64,000 nucleotides of DNA, taken from the NCBI GenBank assembly GCA_018268695.1, contig JAFDWD010000004.1, positions 1 to 64,000 of the forward strand, in the 5' to 3' direction. This document shows, in pieces, positions 9,789-21,097 of this stretch. The notes below the pieces were generated by a model. That model worked only from the letters and a program-made list of their open reading frames with translations. It searched no databases and was not told the origin of the DNA. The DNA comes from Actinomycetota bacterium. Its GTDB lineage: Bacteria > Actinomycetota > Thermoleophilia > Solirubrobacterales > 70-9. Each line of letters starts with the position of its first letter. The stretch's first letter is position 1. The translations under genes and the position numbers were made by a program.

Positions 9789-11441
9789 TCAGAGTGCCTA
9801 CTTGCGCTTCTCTTGCACATCCATGCGATTGATGTAATAAAAGAACCTGTTGCCTTCCTTCAGGAAGCTGCTCATCTTTCGCTTCACCTTCAGCTCATTG
9901 TACAGGCACCGGATGAGTCCCCATCCCTTTGCGTCCCGCGAGTGCTTCGACTGGTACACGTTGAAGTGCCTGCGAGACTGAGTGCGTCGCCGGGCCTGCT
10001 CCAGAGCATCCTTCCGCATATCCGCCATGTAGTTCTTCAGAGTAGACTTCTGAACGAGTTCATCTTAGCTGTCATTATTGTCGCTGATATTGTCTCCGTC
10101 AGAATCGTTGACGAACATGCTCTTCTGATTGGAGCTATCGTCGAGCCCAGAGTGTCTGGAGTTGACACTTTTGAGATCTTCGAGATCCACCCACCTTATG
10201 TCCGTGACTGCGGTCTTCTGTGCTCCCTGTTTGAGGTGCCTATCTTCTGTGAGCGTATCGATGATGTCTGCTTTGGAGACCTTAGCGTAGTTCCGATCTA
10301 CCTTTCTGAGTCTGTTCATGAACTCATCCTCGTAGTAAGTAGATAGCAAATCGTTTTCCATGTCGCTGTCCCCTTCATCCTCTTTCTGATTCTCTTCCTT
10401 GAGCCGGACAAGATCGTCGTGAAAGTCGTTGTAGAGGATGTTGCGAAAGTTGTAGGGGTAGTTGCCGCTGCGCTGGAGTACTCGATGCAGATTGAAACGA
10501 GTGCGCGTCGACATCTTGTCCCGCTTGTCAATCGACTTCGATTTTGAGTCTGGATCGCGTACAAGTGCCATATCCAGAAAGTTCTTACGCCGGGAATGAC
10601 GATCTTCTACTTCCTGCCTCTGCCGATCGAGCTCTTCCAGCCGGTCTGGGTTATATACCCACTTCCCCTTTTGTATGAGCTGCTGCAGAGCGTTGGAGTT
10701 CCAACTCGCTCTTTCCTCCTCGATGTTGATCTACTGCGGTACCACCGTCATATTGTAGAGCCGCACTTCAATGGCTTTGATCTTTTCAGTGTTGAAGTGC
10801 ATTATTTCCTTCGACAGGCGTCGGAACAGCTCGTTTTAGATTTCTCGCTCGGCGACCCTTTCGCCTTTCATGATTCGGTTGATGATGGTCACGATTTCCT
10901 TGGTGAGTGCCACCAAATTCTCTTTGCGTTGATTAAAGGTCTTTTGGAGGTTCAGCACGTGCTGCTTGAGATTGAACATGAACTTGCCGAATTGCACCTG
11001 CTCAAACATCACAGGCTTGTAGACTTCGAAGAGAGCCAGCAGTCCCCGTTTGAAACGGATCATGCTCGAAAGCAGTCTCTCCTCGTTGAACATCATGTCG
11101 TCGAGAGCTAAGAACAGCAGGCAGTAGAGTCGCTCGGTGTCCACCCAAAATTTGAACTTGACCGACATTTTGCGAGCAATGGGATCCTCGACGTAGACGA
11201 GTCTGTCGTCGAGGGTGTCGAGATCGAAGTAGTTGCTGAGCATTTCGAGGATATCGAAGAAGACGACTGAGCCGGAGTCCCAATAACGCTTGCGTTCGAG
11301 TGCGTGCTGGTTGAAGTAAGAGAAGTTGGGGTCGGTGACCACGATAAGCAGGTACTTCTCGTAGTCGACGTCGCAGAAGTTCTTGAGGAAACTGTCTTCG
11401 TCGTAGGGCTTGAACCAGAGCTCCTCAATTTCCTCCTTCAT
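9789..11441 (-). CDS. Hypothetical coiled-coil/acidic protein, 550 aa
   Basis: Intron-less minus-strand gene from ATG (11441-11439) to TGA (9791-9789), in one frame with four in-frame TAA/TAG. The N-terminal ~200 residues are compact and hydrophobic with many aromatic residues, suggesting a folded domain (EVYKPVMFEQVQFGKFMF). A basic coiled coil follows. A long acidic Ser/Asp-rich region (DNISDNNDSEDE) leads to a basic C-terminus. Family not recognised. Its start codon is separated from the HDAC start codon by only 10 bp, so the two divergent genes must share or overlap promoter sequence. Confidence 0.7.
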
Positions 11442-11451
11442 TATAAGCGGT

Positions 11452-12759
11452 ATGCAAGTTGAGCAGAATCGGCGGCGCGTGGCCTACTTCTACAACAGCG
11501 AAATCAGTCGCTACAGCTATCCCTCTGACCACCCCATGAAGCCCGAGCGAATAGCGATGGCCCACAACCTTGTCGTCCAGTACGGGCTCTACCCCAAGCT
11601 CGACGTGTACATGACCCGCAAGGCCACCGCCCTCGAACTCGCAAAGTTCCACATTCGCCCGTACGTCGACTACCTTAGCAACTACGTCAGCAGCAGCATC
11701 GTCAGCAACTACGACCTCCTCGGAATCACTTCTATTATGGGGCTGCGCTCCCAGGAAGAGCGCCGAACCAACATCAACGAGCTCAAGCTCAAGCAGATGT
11801 ACAAGGTAGGCGATTCCTTCGACTGTCCCGCCTTCAACGGCCTCTACGACTTCTGTCAGCTGTCCGCAGGCGGATCAATCGATTGTGCCCGCACCATCAT
11901 CTATGGCGAGGCGGATGTAGCCATTAACTGGGGAGGAGGGCTGCATCACGCCAAAAAGTGTGAAGCGAGTGGTTTTTGTTACGTCAACGATATCGTTCTG
12001 TGTATTCTTGAACTGCTTGAGGTATACCCTAGAGTCCTATATCTCGACATTGACGTGCACCACGGGGACGGCGTCGAAGAAGCCTTCTATCTCACCAACC
12101 GAGTGATGACTGTGAGCTTCCATCAGTACGGCGACGATTTCTTTCCGGGCACTGGGAACATCAGTTCGGTGGGGCAGGGCGAGGGCAAACACTATTCTCT
12201 CAACATTCCTCTGAAGAAGGGAATCAGCGACAACCGCTACTTCTAATTGTTCAAGACAGTGATGGGAGGCGTCATGGAGCGCTATCGACCAGATGCAGTC
12301 GTGCTGCAGCTGGGCGCAGACTCCCTCTGTCACGACAAGCTGGGCAATTTCAATTTGAGCATAAAGTGCCATGGAGCCTGCGTAGATTACATGCTGAAGT
12401 TCGGCGTGCCCGTTGTGATGATGGGCGGAGGCGGCTATACCGTTGAGAACGTCGCAAGATGCTGGGCTTATTAGACGGGGGTGGCACTCGGAGAACAGCT
12501 GGAGTAGCCAATTCCGAAGTCCGACCCCTACTACAAACGGTACAATCACGACAAAAAGCTACACATCGAGCCGATGTCAGTGCCGGACCTCAACACCAAC
12601 GAAGACATCGAAAGCTTAAGGAAGCAGGTGTTCGAGCACCTGCGGTAGTTGGAGATCGCCCCGGGGACGCAGTTCCACGACGTGAGTTGGCGCAACTGCG
12701 TGCTGCTGGACGAGGAGGGAGAGTTCGACCTGGAGGCGTCATCGTCGGAGCAGCCGTGA
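11452..12759 (+). CDS. HDAC1: Class I histone deacetylase (RPD3/HDAC1 type), 435 aa
   Basis: Zinc-dependent nuclear lysine deacetylase. The catalytic domain starts at residue ~8 with the class I pattern YSYPSDHPMKPERI. The core motifs are intact: GGLHHAKKCEASGFCYVNDI, DIDVHHGDGVEEAFY (zinc ligands), GADSL (third zinc ligand) and GGGGYT. In-frame TAG at 12472-12474 aligns with the invariant Glu of the CW-Y-E-T motif and TAA at 12244-12246 with another acidic family position. These are direct evidence that the reassigned codons are Glu. Length fits the family. It is intron-less, 10 bp from a divergent start codon and 33 bp before the AP-4 gene. Confidence 0.97.
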
Positions 12760-12792
12760 TACTTCGTAGCGTGTAATAATACGCAGTACAGA

Positions 12793-15218
12793 ATGTCCAG
12801 CGGAGCTCACCTTTCGAAAGACCTCTACGACGTGATCAAGTCCATCGGGTAGACCAAGTCCAAGGAACAGGAAGACCGCATCATCCAGAACGAGCTTATG
12901 CTGCTCAAACCCGAACTCGCGAAGCCCAACATCGTGCCCAAACGCATGAAGGAACTGCTGATCCGCGCCCTCTACATCGAGATGCTTGGCCATAGTGCCG
13001 AGTTTGCCTACATCCACGCCGTCAACCTCACGCAGAGCAAGAACCTCGTGCTCAAGCGCATGGGGTATCTCCTCTGTTCGCTCTTCTTCAACCAGGAAAG
13101 CGAACTGCTGATCATGCTCATTTCCACCATCCAGAAGGACCTCGCCAGCACCAACATCCACGAAATCGTGATAGGGCTCACCGCCCTCACCAAACTCATG
13201 AACACGTCGATAGTCGGCAGTGTCGCAGACGCAGTCCTCAAGCTGCTCAGTCACCAGACCGATCTCGTAAGGAAGAAGACGCTGCTGGTCATTCAGAAGA
13301 TCCAGCGGGTGTCTCCCAATTACCTCTCGGATTACGGCGAAAAAATGAAGAAGGGGCTTTGCGACCGAGAGCCAAGCGTCATGGCAGCAGCACTCAACCT
13401 CTACCACACGCAGGTGAGGACCTCTCCGGAGAAGTACAAGGAACTGACACCGTCGTTTGTGATTATCCTCAAGCAGATCATCGAGCACAAACTGCCAAAG
13501 GAGTTCGACTATCACCGGTCGCCCTCGCCCTGGATGCAGGTCAAGATCATGCAGATCCTCGGCTGCCTCGGACAAAACGATCAGAAGGCCAGCTAACACA
13601 TCTACGAGATATTGAGTCAAGCGTTGAGGAGAGCAGAAGACGCAACTAACAACATCGGTTTCGCACTCGTCTTCCAGTGCGTGCTCACCGCTGCGAAGAT
13701 CTACCCGCAGCAGGGCCTGCTTACTGAAGCCGCCGCGTGCATCAGCAAGTTCCTGGAGAGTACGAGTGCCAACCTTAAGTACCTGGGCATCCGAGCCATG
13801 GGCGAGATCTTCAAGAGCTACCCGAAGATCCTAGAGGAGCACCAGCTGACGATCGTGGACTGCTTGGAATCCAAAGACGAGACGCACAAGAAGCTGACGT
13901 TGGACCTGCTGTACCGAATCACCAACGGTAGCAACATTGAAGTGATCTGCAAGCGTATGCTGGCCACTCTGCACGCCTCCACCGACCCGTTCTTCCGACA
14001 GAACCTCGTCAACCGCATCAGCGAGCTCGCCGAAAGGTTCGCTCCCAACCATCAGTGGTACATCGACACCATGCACATCCTCTTCGAGTTCGGCAGCGAG
14101 TACATCACCCTCGGAGTGCTCAACAACTACCTTAAGCTCGTGGCCGACAACTATCAGGAAAACCAGGACTTCGGCACGCTCATCATCGACAGCAACATGA
14201 GTCTGCTAGAAAGGGTGCAGCCCACCGACCTCATAATCAAGATGGTCAGCTGGATCTTCGGCGAGATTGGTTCTAGCGTCTATGCCAACAACTCAGAACA
14301 GCTCCAGGAAATCGCAGAGGTCCTCATCAAGTCGCTGACCATCGAGTACTAAGACAAGTCCACTAAAGTGTGGGTACTCAACGCTCTCGCCAAGCTGTCT
14401 TCGAGCAAGGCATTCCAGCTTCACAAGGAAGTCAAGGCTGTGCTCGAAGAATACTCTGCTAGCAACGACACCGATGTGTGGGAACGTGCGATGGAATATC
14501 GGAAGCTCGCTAAGTATAACGCGGCGCTGCGAATCAGTGACACCTTAGTATTTGATCCGGCCATGCCCTTCTTGAAGGGATTCGTAGACGAGGCTAGGAA
14601 GAAAGGAGCTAAAGAGTACCAATCCAACATGGCGGTCAATAAAGTATCAGACATCTTGGAGTTGAAATTCACTCCCTACGTCATGAACAGGGAGGGAAAG
14701 GTCATTTCGACCAACCCGAAATCCTCCGAAGACACGTAATCTCAATATTAATGCAGCGAGCTTAAACTGAACGTGCCGTAGAAATGGAACAAAGACGGCT
14801 ACACCGAAGAGATCAAACGCGAAGACGTTAAGACAAAGTCGACGCTCACAACCATTTCGAATATGAAGGGCGGCTTCAGCAACAAGGACATTGCTCACGG
14901 CTCTAGCGAAGACAAACCACCTACTCAACCCACTTACACTCCCACCAAGCCCAAATAGCCACAAGTCGATAAGGAGAAGCTCAAACTTGCCAATTCACTC
15001 TTCCAGCAAGTCATCAACCCCGCCCCAAAGTTTAAAGGACCCGAGTCCAAAAAGAAAATTGTACGCATCTTCTGATGTAGCCCTAACCCGCCAACCTTCC
15101 AAAAGCACCTGCAGCTCCGGTCAAACAGCCAACTCCAGCCACGACTGCACCACAAGCGAACGGTCCCAAACCAGGCAAGAAGTCGGTTGAAACCACAGAA
15201 TTGTTAGACTTGTTGTGA
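12793..15218 (+). CDS. AP4E1: AP-4 adaptor complex epsilon subunit, 801 aa
   Basis: Large adaptin of the AP-4 coat, which sorts cargo at the trans-Golgi network. The HEAT-repeat trunk runs to about residue 620. It matches epsilon rather than gamma or alpha: KLPKEFDYH...PWMQVKIMQILGCLG, DCLESKDETHKKLTLDLLYRITN and WVLNALAKL. TAG at 12850-12852 falls at the conserved Glu of the N-terminal SIGE..S motif. The last 150 residues are a Pro/Lys/Thr-rich hinge. A 20-nt intron (15061-15080) precedes the final exon, which ends TTELLDLL. That clathrin-box-like tail is unexpected because animal and plant AP-4 is regarded as clathrin-independent. The stop is 10 bp before the next start codon. Confidence 0.93.
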
Positions 15219-15228
15219 CTGCCGTTCC

Positions 15229-16288
15229 ATGCAGATCTATATTGTAATCGGTGGAATGGTGTTCCTATCGACTGTAGTGCTGCAGGGCAACGACTACTTC
15301 ATCGGCTTTGATAACGCTAGCAACGCGCATGTCTGGGACATCCGACGTGTGGTGACTCGCGAGTATGCCAGCCAGCTCGTACACGGCACTTCTACCTACC
15401 CGGCACTCACAAAAGTCCATCTCGAAAATACAGTCTTCAAGTCGGAGACTGTTGGCGACTCGACACTGCTCATGTAGGCGATCAGATCTACTCAGGTGCA
15501 CTTACTAGAGCCTTTTGGTGGCAGACTCTCCTTCCCTGTTGAACTTTGCTCTGAATAGAGCGCGACAACCAGTGGCGCCCTTCGACAAATTTTTGTATAA
15601 GGTGCCCAGCAGCATAATCCAAGAGCATCCACACGAGCGGCATCTGTATAGTACGTTCATGCAGAGGGAAGACATTCTTGCGCTCGGTTTCTCGAGTGGA
15701 ACAATTGGTGTTTACGACCTGGAGCAAAAGCAACTCACCGCGAGGATACCAGGTACCAATCACCAAGGCTTCTACAGTTCCAATGGGAAATCCATGGTTA
15801 CTACCCTGACTCAAACCAGCGATCACTTGTTGGCGGCGGGAACAGCCAGCGGGTAGCTGTTCGAAGTGGACTTGAGGCTGGGAAAGAGAGTTCGCAATTA
15901 CAATCTTGCAAATGGAAGCGAGGCAACGGAAGGTAAGCTTTCCCCAGTGGTGAGTATGACAGTGGTTGACAACTATCTGTACCTCTGTCACGAAAACTAC
16001 TTGTCTAAATGGAGTTACGGAATCGGCAAGTGCGTAGGCATCATCGATTTGGGTTTCCACTGTTCGGCAATGCTCTCAACCTCGAAAGGCATACTCGTCG
16101 GAGGCAACCTCCCGTACTTGTTCTGCCTCTCCGACAAGAACCTTTCGCATAGAAAATGGGATATCAGCCCGGCTTGCGTCTTTGCCATCGGCGAGTTTGA
16201 AAGTCTAGTGACTGTAGCTGGGACAGGCCCCCTTGTGGACGTCCTAAACAACACTGACCGGGTCTGCAGTCTGGCAGCCTCTCCATGA
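15229..16288 (+). CDS. WD40-like beta-propeller protein, 345 aa
   Basis: Predicted beta-propeller with WD-type repeat ends such as SNAHVWDIRRV, GTIGVYDLEQK and GELFEVDLRLGK. A 22-nt intron (15474-15495, starting GTAGGC) joins two frames and gives a continuous protein. The candidate is supported by the required +1 shift and by the shared GTA...CAG ends. Five or so repeats are recognisable and others are degenerate. No specific family is identified, so a scaffold role is only inferred from the fold. It starts 10 bp after the AP-4 epsilon stop and ends 20 bp before the next start. Confidence 0.72.
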
Positions 16289-16308
16289 CATATGGATTAA
16301 CTTTATTA

Positions 16309-16818
16309 ATGCAAGTGCGTGCATAATTCGTCGGGCCGCAGTTTCGAGAGCAGCGCAAGAGATAGTACGAAATGCACATCAATCGGATGAGTGAAATAAT
16401 GAAGCGTCACCCTCAGCCAGTGGAGTCAAGCGCGCAGGACCTCCGCGATCCAGCCGTCGACAGACGCGAGAGAAGCATCGCAGCGGAGAACCAGCGCATG
16501 TACGGCCGCCTCGTGGAAATCAGTTCGAGGAAGCTGGTGGATAAATGGCCCAACCACTAAAGCGAGTTGATGCAACGGTACAAGGCCACCCTCCGGAAAA
16601 GAAGATTGGAGCGAATCCGGGCATAAAATCTGAGCCTGGCAGACCGGCTAACGAGACGGCTGATGGGAGGGTATACGTATGCGCAGCAAGAAATCAGCAA
16701 TATGCGCAGTAGATTAAATAACTCTGCCCGGCAGTTGGAGCCGGCTCGGGAGCACTCCTCGGAGAGCAACAAGTTGCTGCTGCCCAAGCTCTTCCCAGAG
16801 AAGCAGTCGGAAATCTGA
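16309..16818 (+). CDS. CFAP97/Hemingway-domain-like ciliary protein, 169 aa
   Basis: Small basic helical protein. The N-terminal part reads GPQFREQRKREYE, then RERSIAAENQRMYGRLVEI. The run of charged residues followed by an ENQ-x-x-x-x-RL-x-x-I core resembles the CFAP97/Hemingway domain of cilium-associated proteins. A Lys/Arg-rich helix follows. Two possible starts are in frame, 16309 and 16372, and the upstream one is chosen because it completes the domain. Four in-frame TAA/TAG are read as Glu. No introns. Family assignment rests on motif resemblance only. Confidence 0.55.
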
Positions 16819-16880
16819 TAATTCTTGTTCGAATGGAGTCGGTCCATTGCTTCTTCGATTACATATTTTCCATTGCAGAA

Positions 16881-17735
16881 ATGTGGACGGTTCTGATTGT
16901 ACTCTGCTCAGTCGCAACGCTCGCCACAAGTAATAGTGCCGACTACACCAACTTTGCCGAGTGGGGCGGAGACTGTAACATTGGCCACTCGCAATCACCC
17001 GTCAACCTGGTAAGTTCGGGAGCACTCGTGTGCGGTCGCAGTCGCTTCCGGATCAACATGTGGAACGGCACTACAACGGTCCGGCCTGGTCTCGGTCACC
17101 ACAGCAGCCTCAAGAGCGAATACCCGTCGTCAATACTCACGATAGTGGATTCGACAGGTAAGTTACTGCAGTACATCTCGCTGCAGTACCATCTGCATAC
17201 ACCTTCGGAGCACACCATAAACGGAGCCCGCATGGATCTGGAGTTGCACGTCGTGCACAGCATCAACTCGGACCTGTTCAGCGACGATATGAAACTGGCA
17301 GTAGTAGGACTGCTGTTCACGCAAGTGGACGAAAATTCTACCTAGCCAACCATCTTCGACCAGATGGACTTCACTGCGGGCTCGTTCGTTGTCAACTTCA
17401 ACACCACCGTGGGCCGTTACCTGCAAGACGAAAACGTCTTCCATTACCGAGGGTCGCTGACAACGCCGTCGTGTAGCGAGATTGTGAACTGGTTCGTGGT
17501 GCAGAAGGTGTTCCCAATAAGGCCCAGCCAATTGCAGGCAATCAAGCTGCAGCTCAACGACGATGAGCCCAACAGCCGTCCGGTGCAGGATCTAAACCAG
17601 CGGTCTATCTTTTACATAACGCCGTCCTGCAACCTCGACTTCACCTTCGAAGTCACCAAGCGGATGCAGCTCAGCAGCGGTAAAATGCAGGCCGCAGTGC
17701 TACTTATGCTGTTAGCGTTCGTTTTCTTTCTATGA
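16881..17735 (+). CDS. Alpha-carbonic anhydrase, secreted or surface-anchored, 284 aa
   Basis: Zinc enzyme interconverting CO2 and bicarbonate. A signal peptide (MWTVLIVLCSVATLATS) is followed by the alpha-CA fold. The three zinc histidines are visible in QYHLH (two) and LELHVVH (third), and the substrate-site threonine lies in YRGSLTTPSCSEIVNWFV. The C-terminus is a hydrophobic segment (AAVLLMLLAFVFF) ending at the stop, which looks like a GPI-attachment signal or membrane tail. Together with the signal peptide this places the enzyme outside the cell or in the secretory pathway. An upstream in-frame ATG at 16833 is possible, but the signal peptide favours 16881. One TAG is read as Glu. Confidence 0.95.
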
Positions 17736-17758
17736 CAATCAGTGATATTTATATTTGA

Positions 17759-19992
17759 ATGGGTGGATTCCTAACCATCGACAAGCATGTCTCCAACCTC
17801 GAGGACGTGCTTGAACTCAGCCCGCGCGTCCTCTCTCAAACCAAGTTCGAGAGCCACCTCCCCAGCGAAGTCACGCACCACGTCAAAGTACTCACCCACT
17901 TACGTAGGTCTGGAAGTTCTTCGAAGAGGACAGCAAGAGCAAAGCAGTTAACGTAGTGCCCGTCCAGCTCAGTGCTGTCGGCGCGGCCACTACCGTCCTC
18001 CAAACCGACTGTTATCTCATGCTGTTGGTGCGCACAACCAATTCATCCTCCACCGATGCCATTCCAGAGCCCTTCTACAGGCTGCTGGAAAGCCTGACAA
18101 ACGCCATGACGCCGCGAGGACTGCGCACAAGTGTAGCGGAATCTACGAGGTACAATGAAGCATCGAGCATGTCCTACCATTTGTATGTTCTCAACGGGCG
18201 TCAGTCACCAGCTCACGTTCAGCATCAGTGCTTCGCTAAGTCTTTCGAGTTTGAGCGCCTGCTGAATAGCTGCGAGCAACTACTACCAATAATGTTCGGA
18301 GGAGGAGTTATTCGAAACAAGAAGCTGCAAAAAGGATCGCTCATTCAAGTTGGCCGCGATGACGAATCTCTGCGGACGTTTTAGGACTTGCTCGAGGCTG
18401 TCGATGTTTTGAGTCTTGTGAGCAGCAAAAAGTCGCAGCCTGCAATTAAAAACTTGCTAGCATTGCCACCGAAACCACTCAAACACGTGAAGGCACCAGT
18501 TGCGAGCCAAGGTGGCCCGAGTCATGTCGCCTCCAGTCAGGGAGTGCCCAGTCTTGCTATTCCGGCGCTTAAGAGGCCCAAGTAATAAAAACCACAGATT
18601 CCTGCACTTAACGCGGTCGCACCCGAGCCAATTCCGGCCTCAAATCCAACACCCCCAATGAAACTCAAAACTCCGCTGCTCAATCTTTCGTTGAAGCCGT
18701 TCGAACAGACAAAATACGAGGAAATCGAGGAGGAAGCAAACAATGGCAAGATTAACTTTGACATTCGAGCCACAGCCCGTCACTAACTGAAGATGGAGTA
18801 CTTCGAAAGCGAGTGCACTGAGATCTTAGAGGGACTCTACGTATCCGGCGAGAAAGTGGCTAAGGACTATGAGATGCTTAAGAAACACGGCATTACCCAC
18901 GTTGTGAATTGCGCAGCTGATTATTGCGAAAATTGGTTTGAAGACATGGGAGTCAACTATCTGGCTTTCTTTTTGAAGGACTCCCAAACAGAAAGCATAG
19001 AGTGCCTCTTCTATCGGGTTATTGAGTTCATCGAGTCGGCTCTAAAAAACAAAAAGAAGGTGCTGGTGCATTGCATTCAAGGCATTTCGCGGTCAGTCAC
19101 CATGGCTATTGCTTATGTAATGTTCGTTTACGAGTACGACTACAAGAAGGCCGAAGCCTTCGTAAAGCAAAAGCGAGGTGTGGCCAGCCCCAACAACGGC
19201 TTTATGGTTGAGCTCATCCAGTTCCATAAGCGCCTCTACGAAAGCTTTGACTCATTACCACAGCCAAGAATATACTTGGTGTCGTCGCACTGCAAAGAAA
19301 CTCCGCAGATGATAACCGCACGGCTGCTCAAACATCCTCTCTACGATAAGCGCAAAAACATCGGACTGGACTGTAGAGGCATGTATATCATTCATCTTCC
19401 CGACGAAATCCTGCTCTGGGTGGGAAGCCGCTGCGAAGATCTTCGTTTGGACTGCTATTGGAAGTATGCTCAAGATTACATCAAGAAGCTTCAGAAGTTC
19501 GAAAAAGCACCCAAAGTGGTCCGTGTAGTTAGCCAGGGTTCAGAAGGCCTTGACTTCTTTAAATAGTTATGGGGCTTGGATCGCATTCCAGAGCTCTTCG
19601 AACATCCAGACTACGACAATTTATTCGTTCCGATCGTCGAAGGCAACCAGTCCTTGAAGCCTGGTGCGAACCGCAAACTGTTCAACAATGACGCAGACGA
19701 ATAGCTGAAGGTGAAGTGCAAGTTGTTCGTGTACCCAGATCTGAGTCGAGCGTTAGGAGTGTTCGAGTCCGACGACTTGAGCGATCTGAGCGTGATAATG
19801 AGGGACAACCAAGAGGAGTTGGAGGTATTTGTCTGGCGCGAACACGACTCTCAAGTGACCGAGGAGCAATAAAAAGAATTCATCGACAGGCTGGTACAGA
19901 AACACTACTCGCACATAGACACGCACAAGATAACAGTGTTCAAGGAGGAAGAGGGTCGCGAATCCTCGCAGTTTTTAGAGTGCATGCACTGA
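17759..19992 (+). CDS. Dual-specificity phosphatase with gelsolin-like domains (MKP1-like), 737 aa
   Basis: A single frame after a 20-nt intron (17888-17907). Residues ~1-230 resemble a gelsolin-type domain (HHVKVWKFFEED). A Pro/Lys-rich linker follows. Residues ~338-480 are a dual-specificity phosphatase with the active-site loop HCIQGISRS and the upstream ILEGLYVSGEKVA strand. The C-terminal ~250 residues are again gelsolin-like (IYLVSSHC...GMYIIHLPDEILLWVG). Plant MAP-kinase phosphatase MKP1 combines a DSP with a gelsolin domain, so an actin- or MAPK-linked role is inferred. The linker contains two consecutive TAA codons and all in-frame TAA/TAG are read as Glu. Reading these as stops would split it into several false genes. 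Confidence 0.85.
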
Positions 19993-20056
19993 GCTATAAT
20001 GATGATCTTACTTAAGACAATCAATACCGAGCTGCTTGCTGCTAAATATTATTTGA

Positions 20057-20584
20057 ATGCTCGACTGGTTCTACGATAAGCTGGTCGTGAAGCAAGAAAT
20101 TCATGCGATGCTGTACGGAAAACCCCAAAGTGGAAAATCAACAGTTCTGCACAAGATGAATCACACGGCATTGCCCTAGCGTGGCATCGGTTGGAACATC
20201 TAACTTGTGCAGTTTTACTTGCATCGCAACAAGTTTTATGTGTGGGATGTTGGATACAATGAAAGGTACTAACGACTTTTCCAAACTCATGCTGGTCGCT
20301 GCAGATATCTGATCTATGTTGTGGATTCCGCACAGAAGCAAGTGCTCGAATAAGACTGTCAATAAGACCTCTGGAATCTACTTCACAAAGAGCTGTTTTC
20401 GGACTGCATACTCTTAGTAATTGCTACAAAGCAAGATCTTCCCTCTGCCGTTCCTCTGCCTCATATTAAGTAGGTGCTAAACTTGGACAAGTTCGAAAAA
20501 CCATGGAAATTAGTCCCTGCTACTCTCAACGATACTGCAACTCTCATTGAGGCCTTCGATTGGCTTGCTGAGCTGACTAAATGA
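20057..20584 (+). CDS. Divergent ARF-like small GTPase, 175 aa
   Basis: ARF/ARL-type GTPase fold: P-loop GKPQSGKST, a WDVG switch-2 start, YVVDS, and TKQD in place of NKQD. Two features are unusual. The switch-2 WDVGGQ of ARFs reads WDVGYN here (about 20243-20260), losing the catalytic glutamine. The N-terminus MLDWFY lacks the glycine needed for myristoylation. A GTP-locked or nucleotide-binding-only role is possible. Seven in-frame TAA/TAG in 175 codons are read as Glu. The intron-less gene starts after a TATTATTTGA-type AT-rich leader and ends facing RPS18. Confidence 0.82.
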
Positions 20585-20609
20585 TGAAGGTTGTGTTAAA
20601 TATGGTCGA

Positions 20610-21097
20610 TCACTTCTTCTTCTTCTCGACACCGACGGTGGCTCCCTTGCGACCGGTAGTCTTGGTGTGCTGACCCCTGACCTTGAGGCCGAGGGCGTGC
20701 CTGATACCGCGATGGAGCTTCATCTTGCTCATGCGCTGGATGTCCTCACGCAGCTTGGTTTGCAGAATGTTCGAAGCCACCTGGAGGTTCTTGCCTTCCT
20801 TGTAGTCGCGCTGTCTGTTCAGGAACCAGCGGGGAATGCCGCGTCCTTCAGGATCAGCAATGACGTTGGCGATTTCCTCGGCCTGCTGTTCAGTGAGTTC
20901 ACCTGCATAAGCGGTGCGGTACCTGCGCGCATGCGGGGGTTGATCCTGAGAATCTTGCAGATGAGGAATCCGAAGCGCCTTCCGACACCCTCGATGGCCT
21001 CGATGGCGTAGGGCACGGTACGGACGCCCTCAATGTTGGTGTTGAGGATACGCAGAATGTGCTTAAAGTTGTCGACGTTTTCGATGACGAGGGTCAT
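20610..21097 (-). CDS. RPS18: 40S ribosomal protein S18 (uS13), 155 aa
   Basis: Small-subunit head protein. The match is unambiguous over the whole length: FKHILRILNTNIEG, GVGRRFG, IPRWFLNRQRDYKEGK, then HRGIRHALGLKVRGQHTKTTGRKG. A 20-nt intron at 20903-20922 splits MRAG from ELTEQQ, and its removal restores the family sequence exactly. This makes RPS18 a benchmark for the minute introns. No TAA/TAG occurs inside the exons although Glu is frequent, so this highly expressed gene uses only GAA/GAG. A TATTTATA-like stretch lies just upstream of the start. Confidence 0.98.

Noticed and set aside
12739..13620. Long minus-strand open frame of about 290 codons
   Set aside because: Antisense shadow of the AP-4 epsilon gene. 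The same holds for 22838-23575 and 23774-24349 opposite exportin-1.
15496..15524. A 29-nt intron in the beta-propeller gene
   Set aside because: Its length gives the wrong frame. The 22-nt GTAGGC...CAG at 15474-15495 gives the correct frame and matches the other introns.
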